DNA from: Setomelanomma holmii
Taxonomy: Eukaryota; Ascomycota; Dothideomycetes; Pleosporales; Phaeosphaeriaceae
Length of the DNA: 64,000 nucleotides
Assembly: GCA_010015745.1 (NCBI GenBank)
Contig: ML978155.1
Span: 558,001 to 622,000, forward strand
Direction: 5' to 3'
A model generated the notes under the pieces. It searched no databases. It worked only from the letters and a program-made list of their open reading frames with translations, and was not told the origin of the DNA. This document shows, piece after piece, positions 34,601 to 44,984 of this stretch. Every line of letters starts with the position of its first letter. Position 1 is the stretch's first letter. Position numbers and translations under genes: made by a program.

Positions 34601-34842
34601 TGGCGCGTGTGACCGCGTAATCGTTGGAGGATACTCGGTTTCCTCTTGAGCTTGAGTGCCTGCCGGTATACGATATATTTGTATATACGGGACTGCGCAC
34701 GGTGCTTGAGTGAGGGAAATGTCTCGTGGCGGAATTTAGACAGGCGGTCGCGGGCGCGTGCTCGAGTCCGAGGGAACAGATAGCGGAGGAGTGACGAGGG
34801 GCCGTGAGCTGAGGGCTTGCGGCGGAAGGGGGATTTGGGCAT
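31690..34842 (-). CDS. APP1: App1-like phosphatidate phosphatase (APP1/DUF2183 domain)
   Basis: One uninterrupted frame of 1050 aa from the ATG at 34842. The catalytic haloacid-dehalogenase-type motif DxDxT is present as ISDIDDTIKHS (Asp at ~490). The rest of the domain follows: FHYVSNSPWQLFPVI, GSFHLKQYSGMLQGIFEP, and FILIGDSGEADLEVY with the distal acidic residues. Family knowledge: yeast App1 turns phosphatidic acid into diacylglycerol at cortical actin patches and binds SH3 proteins. The C-terminal ~350 residues are Ser/Pro-rich with SH3-ligand stretches (APPPPRKP, RPPPPPKPRR, GPPPQPPPRR), which fits that location. The N-terminus is very basic. It is longer than yeast App1 (587 aa), mostly from the tail. 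No intron is needed. Confidence 0.92.
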   Translation of the reverse strand: MPKSPFRRKPSAHGPSSLLRYLFPRTRARARDRLSKFRHETFPSLKHRAQSRIYKYIVYRQALKLKRKPSILQRLRGHTRQLIGTNYLENEVRRRRRDIAKGITGTNQAAMSYQESNEPRESGGRRRKLAGYLKAANELRQSYTAQYAPNWRTNEENYKFEDDAPGGFPDAAVVRSGEEEMILFPSYARKHIRRKPEAEPGTIQETEGEGRDVRDTTSAGDAEFWKKQWEEYEDDHAVVDVDVRGWIYTPFRGQMSRKQRLFIGLARQLVGIQAPPAGTAGQNSSSSSRDPSPGHPIRDAHRERQAQRDEQLAAREAEQILRKGEKEAAVAAKGGYSERPSRKDEDDTQLYRTQSRDSVHTMGSQRGGQLSHATSRGSLKDNYTPLQKRASWNHPDDMNASELAEANSRLMTRLRHFLAVPMANTPISIFFYNDQISKQRTIYTNAAGHFSMSAALDFVPTHVRILASDKLSATEEVIVTESEGISVISDIDDTIKHSAISSGAREIFRNAFIRDLSDLTIEGVKEWYCAMADLGVKFHYVSNSPWQLFPVISHYFALAGLPPGSFHLKQYSGMLQGIFEPVAERKKVTLDKIARDFPERNFILIGDSGEADLEVYTDFVLENPGRVVAVFIRDVTTPEHGGFFDPSVGSMTGGRSSSSSPDRTGSTANAARADRARPTSEEHDPELKAAIAASIREADEDKLRRSKSMFPRVDQDHPELRPKLPVRKPSSSASSQTAAVPNLIDLSLDDELHSSPDLRRANTDYKTNTLSHRMSTASTTSTRSAPPPPRKPVGLRSPSGDTSAASSPASSSSRPPPPPKPRRLSNSTKQPSPLSQQASATRDTPSRPPVASKPSSISSGDSQSEQSYAGMARDKLWSVYNQLPVLRSTDGSEPASSNTPESGNRRGPPPQPPPRRRDGASSAISYVGNKASSAWQHAPAVPYHSRPQITSAQTSQPYSTTVQRQGLNRTSTGSTLGMSGDGQEPYGTKREQLWRQRWAKADEIMEAKGVRLISWRVGTDAIKEAERIIKEAEQKGRGKQGNGNGSTSGR

Positions 34843-35283
34843 CCAGCCGACCAGATGTCGCAGCCGTAGTGGTTTGTTATGGGACGAGGCAATTATGGAG
34901 GATTCGGTGCGTGCATCTGAAGCTTGAATCTAGCCCTTCACACGTCATAGCATGGTCAGCCGCTAGCGCAGTGACCAGCCACGCAGCCGAGCCACAACCT
35001 GTGGTTTAGGCACGAGCGGCATGTTCCAACAACTAAAGGCCTGTCACAAGCAAATTTTGACCCTTTTTACATTCAAGCTCATCTTGGCTCGAAATGAATT
35101 TAATTGGCGTTTTCAGTCTGGTGTTCATCCGTGAATCACGCGCAGAGTCTGCTGATGAAGGACAGCCTAGGAGTTCTGCAGTTCATCTAATCTTGAAATC
35201 AAAGGACAACGAGGTGATGTAGATGCAGGATAGTTCTATGACCGATGCATATGTTGGCTCAATAGAGTTTCTTGCCCACTGAA
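34843..35283. other. Intergenic stretch
   Basis: 441 bases holding the promoter of the App1-like gene and the 3' end of the dehydrogenase gene. Nothing else recognised. Confidence 0.5.
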
Positions 35284-36330
35284 TCAAGATCTGAAAAGTT
35301 CATCCGCGTGCTTGAGCGGTCTCCGGCCGGTGCTCGGGCGTGCATCGACTATCATGTTGTCGACATCCACCCCATCTTCCCTCAGTGCATCCATAATTTC
35401 TTTTGCTACTCTGATGCCAAGCTGCCTCATTTCGACTCCCCTCAGACTCGGTGGGACGGGTTGAATCTTGTCGTGTTGCCAAAATCTCCCATGCACAAGT
35501 TCTCCTTGCGTTGTCCCGCTTAGGATCATGTTGGCACCTTGAGCTGGAGTCCTCATGAAAACCAGAATAAACAAGAAGGCCAAAATGAATACTCCAGGAA
35601 AGAAGTGATCCCTCCCCAGGTTCGTTTGGACCCAGCCTGGACATACTGAGGTGATAATGACATCGTTCGAGGAGAACCGACTAGCCAAAAATTGTGTTGT
35701 GTACATTAGGAAGACCTTTGAGAACTCGTACTGTTTACCTTCCGCAAAGTGCGCCTTGTCGTTGTAGTAAGGTAGTATCTTGGTTTCAATTCGCACCTCT
35801 TCGGGCACTATCGCATTTTGGTGGACACCAGAGTTGACGAACTCTAGGATTGGCGTCTTGCCGATGTGCTGCTTCGATTCCTTCAGCTTCGGAATCAGCA
35901 ACCATGCAAGGAGCGTGGTTGATAACGTATTGACCTGCAGGTCCTCTTCCCATCCGTAGCTTGATTGGTAGAATTTTGTCCTTCGTGTACCAGCATTGAG
36001 CACAGCAATGTCAAGATGATCTAACGTGTTTGCTCGCTTGGCGAAAGCTATAACGCTGTCGTAGGACATCATGTCCAGCTCCCAGACTTCGATCCGGTCT
36101 TTTCTCTTCAGACGAGCCTCGAGGGCGATCTTGGTTGACTTGCCCTTCTCCAGATCTCGTGCTGCAATGATGACTTTTGATGCCCCAAAGGATGCAAATT
36201 TGTATGCTGCTTCTTCGCCGATGCCAGATGTGGCACCAGTAATGATGACATTGAGACCCGAATAGTCCTCACTGACAGCCTTTGGAGGCGTTATCCATTT
36301 GTTCTTGAAGACACGATACATCGCAGCCAT
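35284..36330 (-). CDS. Short-chain dehydrogenase/reductase, retinol-dehydrogenase-like
   Basis: 348 aa from the ATG at 36330 (MAAMYRVFKNK); the frame continues upstream but without an ATG. The nucleotide-binding motif is VIITGATSGIGEEAA (TGxxxGIG). LDHLDIAVLNAG is the NAG motif. Catalytic residues are Ser in EFVNSGVH and Tyr/Lys in QYEFSKVF (YxxxK), followed by SVCPGWVQTNLG. It is therefore a complete classical SDR using NAD(P). A hydrophobic segment (FFPGVFILAFLFILVFM) near residue 260 suggests membrane association. The substrate cannot be read from sequence; homologues are usually annotated as retinol dehydrogenase or WW-domain oxidoreductase-like. No pathway neighbour is adjacent. Confidence 0.9.
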   Translation of the reverse strand: MAAMYRVFKNKWITPPKAVSEDYSGLNVIITGATSGIGEEAAYKFASFGASKVIIAARDLEKGKSTKIALEARLKRKDRIEVWELDMMSYDSVIAFAKRANTLDHLDIAVLNAGTRRTKFYQSSYGWEEDLQVNTLSTTLLAWLLIPKLKESKQHIGKTPILEFVNSGVHQNAIVPEEVRIETKILPYYNDKAHFAEGKQYEFSKVFLMYTTQFLASRFSSNDVIITSVCPGWVQTNLGRDHFFPGVFILAFLFILVFMRTPAQGANMILSGTTQGELVHGRFWQHDKIQPVPPSLRGVEMRQLGIRVAKEIMDALREDGVDVDNMIVDARPSTGRRPLKHADELFRS

Positions 36331-36884
36331 TCTAACGGTGGCGGTTGCAGAGAAGGTCCGTGAGAAAGATACGCAATGCGAGGAAGCGCTATGCAGAACA
36401 AGAAGTAGTAGAGTAGAGTAGGGGAGCACCGGAAACGACCACCAAGACCAATGTGTTGGTGTATTGCTTCGTTCTTACAGACACGGGATCGAGTCCCGGC
36501 GGCGCGGCGTTTGTACAATTCCGATTCGCTGGACCATGGACGAAGGCGTGCAGAGGAAGAGCCCATCTAGAAGGAGTGGACTTGTTAAATGCACGATAGC
36601 TGTCAAATTGATGCCATTCAGAACTACATGCGACTTGAAGGACATCCGATGCTGAGGCTTAGCAGAGGCCACAGGCTGGAGCGGGACCTTTTGACTTCGC
36701 GACTACCTAGCGCCTTGGCAGTCGCGAGTGAGTGACGATATTCGAGCTTGAACAACTGCCATTATGTCGAGGCCAAACCACAACAACACACGCGCATCCG
36801 CCATGCCCATAACATTGTCACACAACAATCGACCCCGCTAACACCTCTTCAAGCTCTGCTCATCCATTCGGAGAGCTTAGAATC
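36331..36884. other. Divergent promoter region of the SDR gene and LSM1
   Basis: 554 bases. It contains an isolated T-arm-like sequence near 36484-36500 (GGGATCGAGTCCCG) without a matching 5' half, so no tRNA is called. No other gene seen. Confidence 0.5.
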
Positions 36885-37750
36885 ATGGCCTTTAACCAAA
36901 GACAACCCCACGGCGGCCCCGCAAGCGCTCCCCCGAACATGGCGCCCGACTTCAATGCCATGCTTCAGCGCTCAATGCAAGAGCAAGGACAACCAGAACA
37001 GCTTGCAGAAGCTCCAGGGCATCCACCAGCATCAATTGGTGAGGTTGCGATCGGGTCAACGACACGCAGCGCAACATTCTGACGTACCCACAGGATATGG
37101 GGGTGTTTACAGTGCCACACCACCACCACCACAACATGGCCCCAACGTACTCGGCGGAGCAAGAGGGCCACCGCCGCAACAGATTCTTCCCATTGATCTG
37201 CCCCCGCAAGCTTTCTTGACATCGGCGATGTTGCTGGACATGGTTGACAGTACGGGCATACACGACAATCCGATGTACTCGAACTGACATGCTATAGAGA
37301 AGGTTGACGTGTTGCTACGCGACGAGAAAGAGTACATCGGTATTCTACGCTCATATGACCAATTTGGCACGCTTCTTCCAATGTGTACGTCTGCATGGAC
37401 TTCTCGCTAACAGCGTTTCAGCGAACCTAGTCCTCACAGAATGCTACGAGCGAATAGCAGCACAAAACCCCGAAGCGAATCCCACATCCGACCCGACAAC
37501 TCCCCGCTGGTTGATACACGACGTCAAATTACCCGGCGTCATGACAATACGAGGCGAGAACGTCACAATCTGTGCAACCGTCGATCTGGACTGCGAAGAC
37601 GCACCGCGAGGCGCGAAGTTGGCAGAAGAAGAGCAAGTACGAGCACTAGCGGCATCACAGAAGGCAGAGAAGAAGAAGTCAGATTCAAGGAAATCAAAGG
37701 CACTAAAGTCAGCGGGCATTGAGCCTGGGTTTGGAATGCAGACGGCATAG
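36885..37750 (+). CDS. LSM1: U6 snRNA-associated Sm-like protein LSm1
   Basis: Four exons (36885-37038, 37094-37249, 37298-37384, 37422-37750) give 241 aa. LSm1 is the subunit that defines the cytoplasmic Lsm1-7-Pat1 ring, which binds oligoadenylated mRNA 3' ends and promotes decapping. The Sm1 motif is seen as LDMVDKKVDVLLRDEKEYIG followed by ILRSYDQF. The Sm2 region is MTIRGENVTICATVDLD. The N-terminal ~50 residues are Gln/Pro-rich and the C-terminus is Lys-rich (KAEKKKSDSRKSKALK). The third intron is uncertain. With donor GTACGT (37-bp intron) seven residues (GTLLPMS) are inserted after SYDQF in place of the usual direct 'QFANLVL'. A GC donor at 37367 would remove them but is weak. Confidence 0.9.
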
Positions 37751-38165
37751 GGACCATGCGAAAAAGAGGAATTGTAACAATGAATCACGAGACAAAACAA
37801 AGAGCATTAAGCAGGGTCATGAGCATGGAAGGTTGGATAGGTCTATGGCGAAGTCATGATATTGATGATACCAGGACGCTGACGTCCACTCGCGACGGAG
37901 CGCTTTGGCCTCTTTACGCTACCCGAATGGATTCTACGAAATCGCTCTACACAACTCAAGTGTCAGTGCTATGAGCAACATCGAATATACATCAAAAACA
38001 CTTGCTACAAGCTGGAAGAAACCCATGCTAGTAGACACAAAGTCCATTCCGGTCGTCCCTTAGATATGCACTCGTGAACCTTGCTTCCATTGATAAGTAG
38101 ACGCAAGAGCACTGTATGACTCTACAAAGCATAACCTTTTTGAGGACCAAAATATAAAATCAAAA
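37751..38165. other. Intergenic stretch between LSM1 and the 5S gene
   Basis: Nothing recognised except a T-run (plus-strand AAAAA at 38162-38166) that would end 5S transcription. Confidence 0.5.
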
Positions 38166-38284
38166 ACATACAACAGCGGGTATTCGCCAGTGGTCACCCA
38201 CCTGACTACTAATCCGCCGGTCACGAGCTTGAGTACCGCTGAGCAGACGGGAAGCGCTAGATTCTCGAACCTATGGTCGTATGT
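38166..38284 (-). rRNA. 5S ribosomal RNA, dispersed copy
   Basis: The minus strand starts ACATACGACCATAGG, has the internal control region AAGCTCGTGACCGGCGGATT followed by AGTAGTCAGGTGGGTGACCAC, and ends GAATACCCGCTGTTGTATGT. The two ends pair. Length is 119 nt. A T-run follows immediately. Single 5S genes scattered outside the rDNA are normal in filamentous ascomycetes. Compared with the usual fungal sequence it looks intact, with CCGTCTGCTCAGC in helix II/III. Confidence 0.9.
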
Positions 38285-39563
38285 GAAAGAATGGAGCTTT
38301 TACATGATCTATATCTGAGTGAGATGGTCACAGGATGTGTGCAGCCAGCTGGATCGACCTTTGTATCGTGTTGCTAAGGCTAAGTGCCCCATCCCGAGAT
38401 TATGCAAGCTTATAGCTATCGAGACACCGATTCTATCTAAGCAGGTCATTAGCCTTTTACAATCCCGCTTGTCGTGGAGAAAGCGCTCTTTTTGCTATTG
38501 GTGTGACGTCCACATGTCGATAAAGTATTTCACGTTACTTCTGTAAGCTGATATGAGAGCGTGTGTCACTGAGAGTGCACACTGTCCAAGCTGCCGACGG
38601 CATGAACGCCAGGATAGCAATGAGGCATTAGCTAGGGCGAAATTGCTTGTCTGCCATGACGTTTCATGTGTTCTGCCTCTACCAAAAGTTGGAAAGGAAC
38701 AGGATTCTGACTTAATCGACCCATATAGCAGCCTCGCACATCGGACTACCCAGCCCTTCTCTTCATATAATGAAGGCTGTGTTACGGACATTTGATCTGA
38801 GCACGGGACTAAGATATGGGCGGTTGTGCCTCCTGTAGGGCAAGTGTAGGGAGGAAATACGTTCGAGTGAGCGTAGGGTACGAAAGACAGTGGGAATTGG
38901 AGCGTTGCCAGTCTGCCTGACGACGAAGGTTCGTGCCATCGTGAGGCCTCGCCGGTGCTTTGCCCCTGGCATCGGATGTGGGTGTACAGGAGCCTCAGTC
39001 CCAGCGCGGCCGAGCTTCACTGAGTTGCATTAGCTTTGCATAAGGGTACTCCCCGTGTCCAGATCGCATGAGTAACAAGCTCTGGCTGTCTGGGGGCTGG
39101 AAGTTTTCGCAATGTGATCTGACAGGTACAGCCGTGGAGGAGCGTCGTTCCCACCTATTATGTCTGGAGCAATCGGGTGCGACGAGGTCTTGGAGCGCGT
39201 AGGATGCATGCGCTCCGTGATACGGGAACGAGAAGGACCGAGCGAAGTGGGTACGTGTAAGTATTTGTTTTTGAAGTGGTTCGAGGCGGCTAGAAGTCCG
39301 CCGTGTGCAGGCCACCGCGCGGTCCGTCGAAGGCAGTGGGAGCCTCGGGTAGAAGTGAAGGAATGCTGTGGCGGCTGGTGAGGCAGTGTTCCTATATAAG
39401 AACGTCGTGTGAGCTTCAAGAGTCTCCTGTTGTTTTTACTTCTCTCCCAACTCTGTGGCTCGTGCCAGTGCTCAGGGACAATGGCTTCTGATTGCCCCTT
39501 CCCCTTGCACTTCCACCCCAGGTTCTGAACACTTCAGCGCTATCCGGAGTGCACAAGTCGAGG
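38285..39563. other. Gene-poor region, nothing supported
   Basis: 1.3 kb without a convincing gene. A TATATAAG element lies near 39391 on the plus strand but no credible coding frame follows it. Confidence 0.4.
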
Positions 39564-40868
39564 CTAGGCATGGCGAGGGACGATAATACCTCCCAGCTGT
39601 CGTTCAGGCATCACGAGAGGCAAAGGCGCGGTCTCGTAGTCGCGCTGGGACTGCGTGCGTATTCTCTGTTCTGACACCAGGTCAGTGTGAGGGTAAGCCA
39701 TAGCCTTCAAGTTGCGGGTAGCCTTTGCGAGTACTGGCGCCTGCATCCTTTTGGCCACTCATTCGTGAGAGACGGAATGGACACGGCGGGTGCGGTGTTG
39801 GGAGAAGCTCCACCCCTTGCATCGTGGAGCTCATCGACAAACCCGCTATCAGGACGCAATTTCATCCCGTGGACCTCAGTCACAACCGTCTCTCGAGGCC
39901 ATAAACTGCCTTCGTCATAAGGGAGTGTGATACAGCGGAGTTGCTCGTGGTATCAAACAGGTACCAGCGAGCATCAGTCGGTGTTGGTCCTGCAACAGCG
40001 GCATCGTATCGTACTTCCGTAGCACGATCCAAGAGTGAGACGGGGATGTGATAGCGATGGCTAGGAGGATGAGAGATGAAAGATGAGAGCCTGGTCGATG
40101 ACCTGAGGTGCGGGTGGCTGCCGACTAGAATTAGGGTACCAAACTTTGAATGCTGCGGTAGGCAGTCACTACCCGTCACCATCCCTCCCCTGAACACCAT
40201 CAAGGATGTTTTGCGCTCGAATCGTCCCATCCATCACGGACCTCTAACCTTAATCTCATGCTCCTCTGGGAGCTCCTGCTCGCGACCGTCGAGTTCTAGT
40301 GCCAAACCAGTCCCAATGATTCCTGGACTCCGAACAGCGCGACGCAGAGTCTCATCTGGCGCGCGCACACAGCGCTCTGACTACAGACGAAGGCTTTACA
40401 ACAAACCACTTCGACCAACGAGAGGGATGTAGGCCAGATTGGTACTGGCTGAGCAACCACAGATTCAGTCCTCTGGTGCGGTTGTGAATACGGCGTTACA
40501 GTCAGGAAGGACTCTTCCACAGCCACGACGCCTGACCATACTCCCTTCACTCGGCGAAGTGTATGCCCACGGGAACCGCGGAATAACCAGTCGAGGTCGT
40601 GAGCCCATAAGCGATACAATATACCTGTCACGCTGCAAACCGAGGGTTCTCCCGCCACCTCGGACGCTGTCCTTCTCGCCAATCCAGGAGAGCGAGGAGG
40701 GATTGCACGATGAAAGAAGTGGTAGCCCGGTGGTGGTCTGCCAAACTTGATAGTTCCAGCTACACAGAGTGTGCTCTTTTGGTCCACGATGCAAATGTCC
40801 ACGACATCCTCGCGTTGGCACCGTCCAACGGCATCAGGGAAACCGTTATTAGGTTGAGTACAGATCAT
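39564..40868 (-). other. Coding-like island, possible multi-exon gene or pseudogene
   Basis: Several minus-strand frames here read like protein but in different phases. From 40868 there is a 190-codon frame (contains ILYRLWAHDLDWLFRG). Then comes YHIPVSLLDRATEVRYDAAV near 40030, then LWPRETVVTEVHGMKLRPD near 39870, then TDLVSEQRIRTQSQRDYET ending at 39564. The third can be joined to the second by a 57-bp GTACCT...GGCAG intron, and the fourth by a 44-bp intron with a weak GTGTCC donor. I cannot join the first. No family is recognised. It may be a real low-expression gene or a decayed one. Confidence 0.3.
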
Positions 40869-41427
40869 TCAAGTTCGAGCATGCGGCTCAAGGGTCATAC
40901 AATGATCACAGGAAAGAAGACGGAGTGAAACGCGAATCAAGAAAAAGGCCGCTATGGCCCAACGGAGTGAATGGCGACTGTAGCAATGCGTGCGCACAAG
41001 GCGGATATCCGACCCACTACAGACTGCCGAGCTGGGAGATGGATTGATTATGCAAGATTCGAAAGAGAATTACGATCTCCCGACTACGTACCAGGATACT
41101 TCGCGCGACATCGGTGGGCACCTGTTGTGTAACAGGCTACCAACTCCCGGCCCTCTTTCCACCGGACCGCAAAACCTCCGCCGAATCGACGCGTCTACTT
41201 GTTGCCTGCATCTCATGGCTGTCATACCATGACATGGGGTCGTTTGACACGATTGAACACGTGCTTGCGCTTTCGCGAAGCTGCTCGCAGGGACCCGCGT
41301 AAGCCTTGTCCCACCTACCCCGTGTAGCGCCTCTGGGTATCAATCTTCCTCTTCGTGTCGATCGAGGACTTCTCCTCGGTATGCGATGGTGTAGCGTGAA
41401 TGCCAAAATGCCTCCGTTGGATTAGAC
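40869..41427. other. Gene-poor stretch
   Basis: No supported gene, RNA or repeat. It lies downstream of the 41428-42015 gene. Confidence 0.4.
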
Positions 41428-42015
41428 CTATACGTCCCGAATGGGGTCGTAGGGGCGGGTTTCGCTCGGCGAATATTCCGAACGTTGGGGGCTTGACGAC
41501 TGCTGCGAAGTGCTGTCCGGCTGGGTCTGGACCTGCATTTGCGATCCCGAACTCGCAACGGTTATCCCTCTCAGCATATCACCTTCGGCTAAGGTTCGAT
41601 ATTATTAGCTAAGTGCGCATTGCAGGCTGCAGCCCTCTCGAACCGTCGTCGGACCTGCATCTTTATGACGTGAGCCATACTCACAGAACTTCCGCTGAAT
41701 GTCCCTCAACAGTTGCGATACCCGCCACTTCAGTATGATCATCTCGACTTCCGGTATGCCTTCTGCTCGAAGCCGGGCATTGATGCGCTCCAGCATCGCT
41801 GTTTTCTCGTTCGCGGGAATGAGGATCCATCTCGACCAGTCTTTGTGTGCTTCGGAGAGCTGTTTCGCCTCGTCCTTCGTGATGAACTAGTATGGTCAGC
41901 CAAGCTCTCCTCGAGCATAGAATGGTATAGTCACATAGAACCGGTCCCATTGCTCCTTAGTGTGACCTGCGGCGGCTCGGGCCTCGTGGACGGTTGCGTT
42001 TATCCGAATACTCAT
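41428..42015 (-). CDS. Small three-exon hypothetical protein
   Basis: Exons 42015-41935, 41886-41685 and 41588-41428 give 147 aa. Intron 1 (48 bp) has donor GTGACT, a GCTGACC branch and acceptor ACTAG. Intron 2 (96 bp) has GTGAGT and CTTAG with a GCTAATAA branch. The spliced N-terminal half is strongly protein-like and helical: MSIRINATVHEARAAAGHTK, then TKDEAKQLSEAHKDWSRWIL, then NARLRAEGIPEVEMIILKWR. The third exon is Gln/Ser/Thr-rich and probably disordered, ending PYDPIRDV. No domain is recognised and no signal peptide or membrane segment is present. The helical half could be a small DNA- or protein-binding module; that is a guess. It is the only clear protein gene between LSM1 and the mannanase. 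Confidence 0.6.
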
Positions 42016-44984
42016 CTTTGGAGCGCAGCCGGAGAACAACAGCGTCAATCGAGTGAAGCCCGCCAGGCTCTGGAATCACGGAAAGCAAGAGAAGTAGGAG
42101 AATTAAGGGCACCGCGGTAGGACCCCCCGCTCCCGCCTAGCCTTGGCAAGAGTTTGTTTTTAGGTAGAGGCTGAGAGAGCGACACTGACGCTGTTCGCAG
42201 TGCTCGGACCAGAAAGGGTCGGAATCGGCGGTGGCTGAAATGCTTGTGCGTCATGTTCGAATGATTGTCATTGGTGCGGACGGGTCCAGGTGAGAACGGT
42301 CATTTCATTCTTCTATTGTTTTTCCACGTTTCTTATGCAAGATGTTGCTCCTCGTGTTGTATTGCCCGAGTACCCGGCCCAAAGACGGTGAGAAGTCAGC
42401 TCCCGAGGTCAGATTCATGCCGTGCTTCCCCTTCAACTGACGCCCAAGCACGGACTGTCAGTAGTCGTCGGCAATCACACCATTCAATGTGGTATCAACT
42501 ATCGAAGGGGCGATCGCGGGTTTCTTTTCTAATCGTAGCTAAAGGACTATCGACACGCGTAGCACAAATATAATAGGAGAGTCACGCCAATTGGACCATG
42601 AGGGCATAGCCGATATCATAAGAACTACTGGCCAAACGTCCAGGATGTCTTCAGCAAGTGCAGCAAGAACCATGCCTGGAAATGACATAAGCTCTCTAAC
42701 CGGCAGGGCCTTCTCCAGCCGGGCTCCGGGGAATCGAGCCTCGATGCGTCCGGGCCTCCCTGGGCGATCAGCCGTCAGACCATAAAGCAGCCAGAACCGG
42801 CCCGAGCCCTCTACGTGCTGCGCGTTCCAGGAGTATCCTAGAGCGCCGGTCAATCGCAGATAGCTCCATGATACACGACAACGCTTTCATTTTTCTCTAG
42901 CGTCGCATACTTCCGCCTTTCGCAATGCGCACATGTCGCTGTCGAGACTCCTTGAGTCGATCCTCGGCCTTGCTTTGTTTGTACGACGTCCTGCATAATT
43001 CGCGGGCCAAAGCATTCTTGCGGGACTACCAACTCAAGAAGCCCGGGACCAGTCCATTGCACTGGTGCTTCCCGGACGCAACACCGACACCTGTCTGTCA
43101 AACGCTGACATCGTCACTGCTCGCGATAACAACATGGTGCCATGCCTCGTGGCTTCCAAAATTACGCCTGGGTCGTGGAGACAGCCATGAACGCCACTTG
43201 TGATCGGGTACGCCACAGTATGCGCAAGCTCAGATCGCATAACGTGTGTTCCGTTACACGACGTTATGGGCATAAGCAAGATTGGGTCGCACCGCATTGC
43301 GAATGCGCATTTCCACCGAGCTACGCCTGACTGCATCATCGAGCAGCTGGGCTGCTGTGTGCTCATCCGCCTGGGTACAAGCGTTATATCTTGCTTCTGG
43401 AAGCACTTTACTTTTCTTCCCCAACCGAATCAACGGGAGAACGTCCCGAACGACAGGTTCTCCCCCCGGGTTCTAGTGCTCTGCTACCTTCCTTCTCGGA
43501 ACATTACCCATGCGCTAGCGAGAGCTGGATTGAGGCTCTACTGAATCGCACGCTGCGAAGTTACACCGTCTGACCTGTACACAATCACCCAACTGCAGTG
43601 CCTCATTGACCGCCATTCCTATTTCTTTGTCTGCCATGGGCCATGGGTAAGCGTGAGGCAGAGGCCAGTTACAGCAGCTAGCTCGTCCAGGTGAGACATT
43701 GGATGGCGATGAGGTGTGGTAAGCAAAGTGTGGCACAGTCACACACCGCAATGTTGGTTTTTCCAGAAGGAATACCAACATGTGTTTCCGCCATGTTCTA
43801 ATTACGGTGTCTAGCACGGACGTGAAACGAGTGAGATTCATGACTCGAAGTAGCATTTCGTTCTTGCGACGTTCTTCTTCGATACGAGCACACGCTTCTG
43901 GAATGGCACTTCGATGAACGAGATTATTTGTCTCACAACGAAGCCAAACTCTCCTTCTAGCTCCCTACCTGGATGGGAAAAGCACATTGGCAATAGTCAT
44001 TGCACCTCGAATCTCCGCGTTGAGACCGCATGTGTCGTGCTCGCAACGTCCTGTGCAACCACGAAGTCGAGGAGAGCGCGGCGAAGAGGCGGCTATGGTC
44101 GGAGTATGTTTGCTTTGACAGCGACAATCTCCGACATCCTCATTACAACTGGACGCTCGAATGCGAACGTGCACCTCAATCTAAGACCGTGCTCCTGGCT
44201 TGTCACGAGGCTCACTTTCTGATGTTGGGGTCAGCTCCTGTTCAAAGGCTTTCTAACACTCATCTCGTGCTAAAGTCGCGCACGTCTTCCTGTACATGCG
44301 CATTTTTCATCTATCATTTGCTTCACAACTATGAGAAGTTCAACGACCTGATTTGCGCACTTCGCCGAGCAGCGTAATCCAAACATTGTCACATCCTCTC
44401 CATTATGAATCATCTTGCCTTCCATTGTCGGATCAATCATACGTGATGGTCTCCTTCTGCTCTAAAATTATGGCGGACGGGCATGTCTTGAAACATCCGT
44501 GATCCCGGTCATGCACGCGTCGACTCCTTAGAAACCTTCCGGTAACACTGCCTCATATATATGAAATTTTTTCTTCACACCACGCGCGACAACCATGACT
44601 TCGATTACGACGCCATCGTCACACAATTGCGGACCCTTTAAGCCAACGCTGACCATACGAAAGAAGCGGAGGCGATGCTCCGTCGCTCAAAAGAGAGTCA
44701 TTTGACCAGGCATCTGGAAATACCAAGATCCGCCTATGGTCGAGCCTTTAGTGAAGCACTAACAAGCTTCCCCGGATTCTGGCACTATATAACCCCGCCG
44801 CTAGAAGGCGATCGACGTCAAGAGCTGAACAGTCTAATATGGGACGGAGATTGTGGCTCCGCGCGAAATCAGGAAACCATTCCATGCAGGTACACAAAGC
44901 TTGAATATAAGACAGTCAACTTTGTTGTGAAGACATGCAGTATTCCCTGACATACTCCAGAGAGCAGCGATTCACTTTGCCAAC
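42016..44984. other. Gene-poor region upstream of the mannanase gene
   Basis: About 3 kb. Two adjacent minus-strand stretches (43101-42862 and 42853-42590) look weakly coding but no acceptable splice joins them and no family is recognised. The last ~400 bases must hold the mannanase promoter. No tandem or terminal inverted repeat and no transposase-like frame was found. Confidence 0.4.

Noticed and set aside
36470..36510. Possible tRNA on the plus strand
   Set aside because: Only a T-arm-like GGGATCGAGTCCCG is present; there is no 5' acceptor strand, D arm or anticodon arm that pairs with it.
37751..44984. Decayed transposon explanation for the gene-poor island
   Set aside because: No reverse transcriptase, transposase, long terminal repeat or terminal inverted repeat could be recognised by reading; a repeat-library search would be needed to reopen it.
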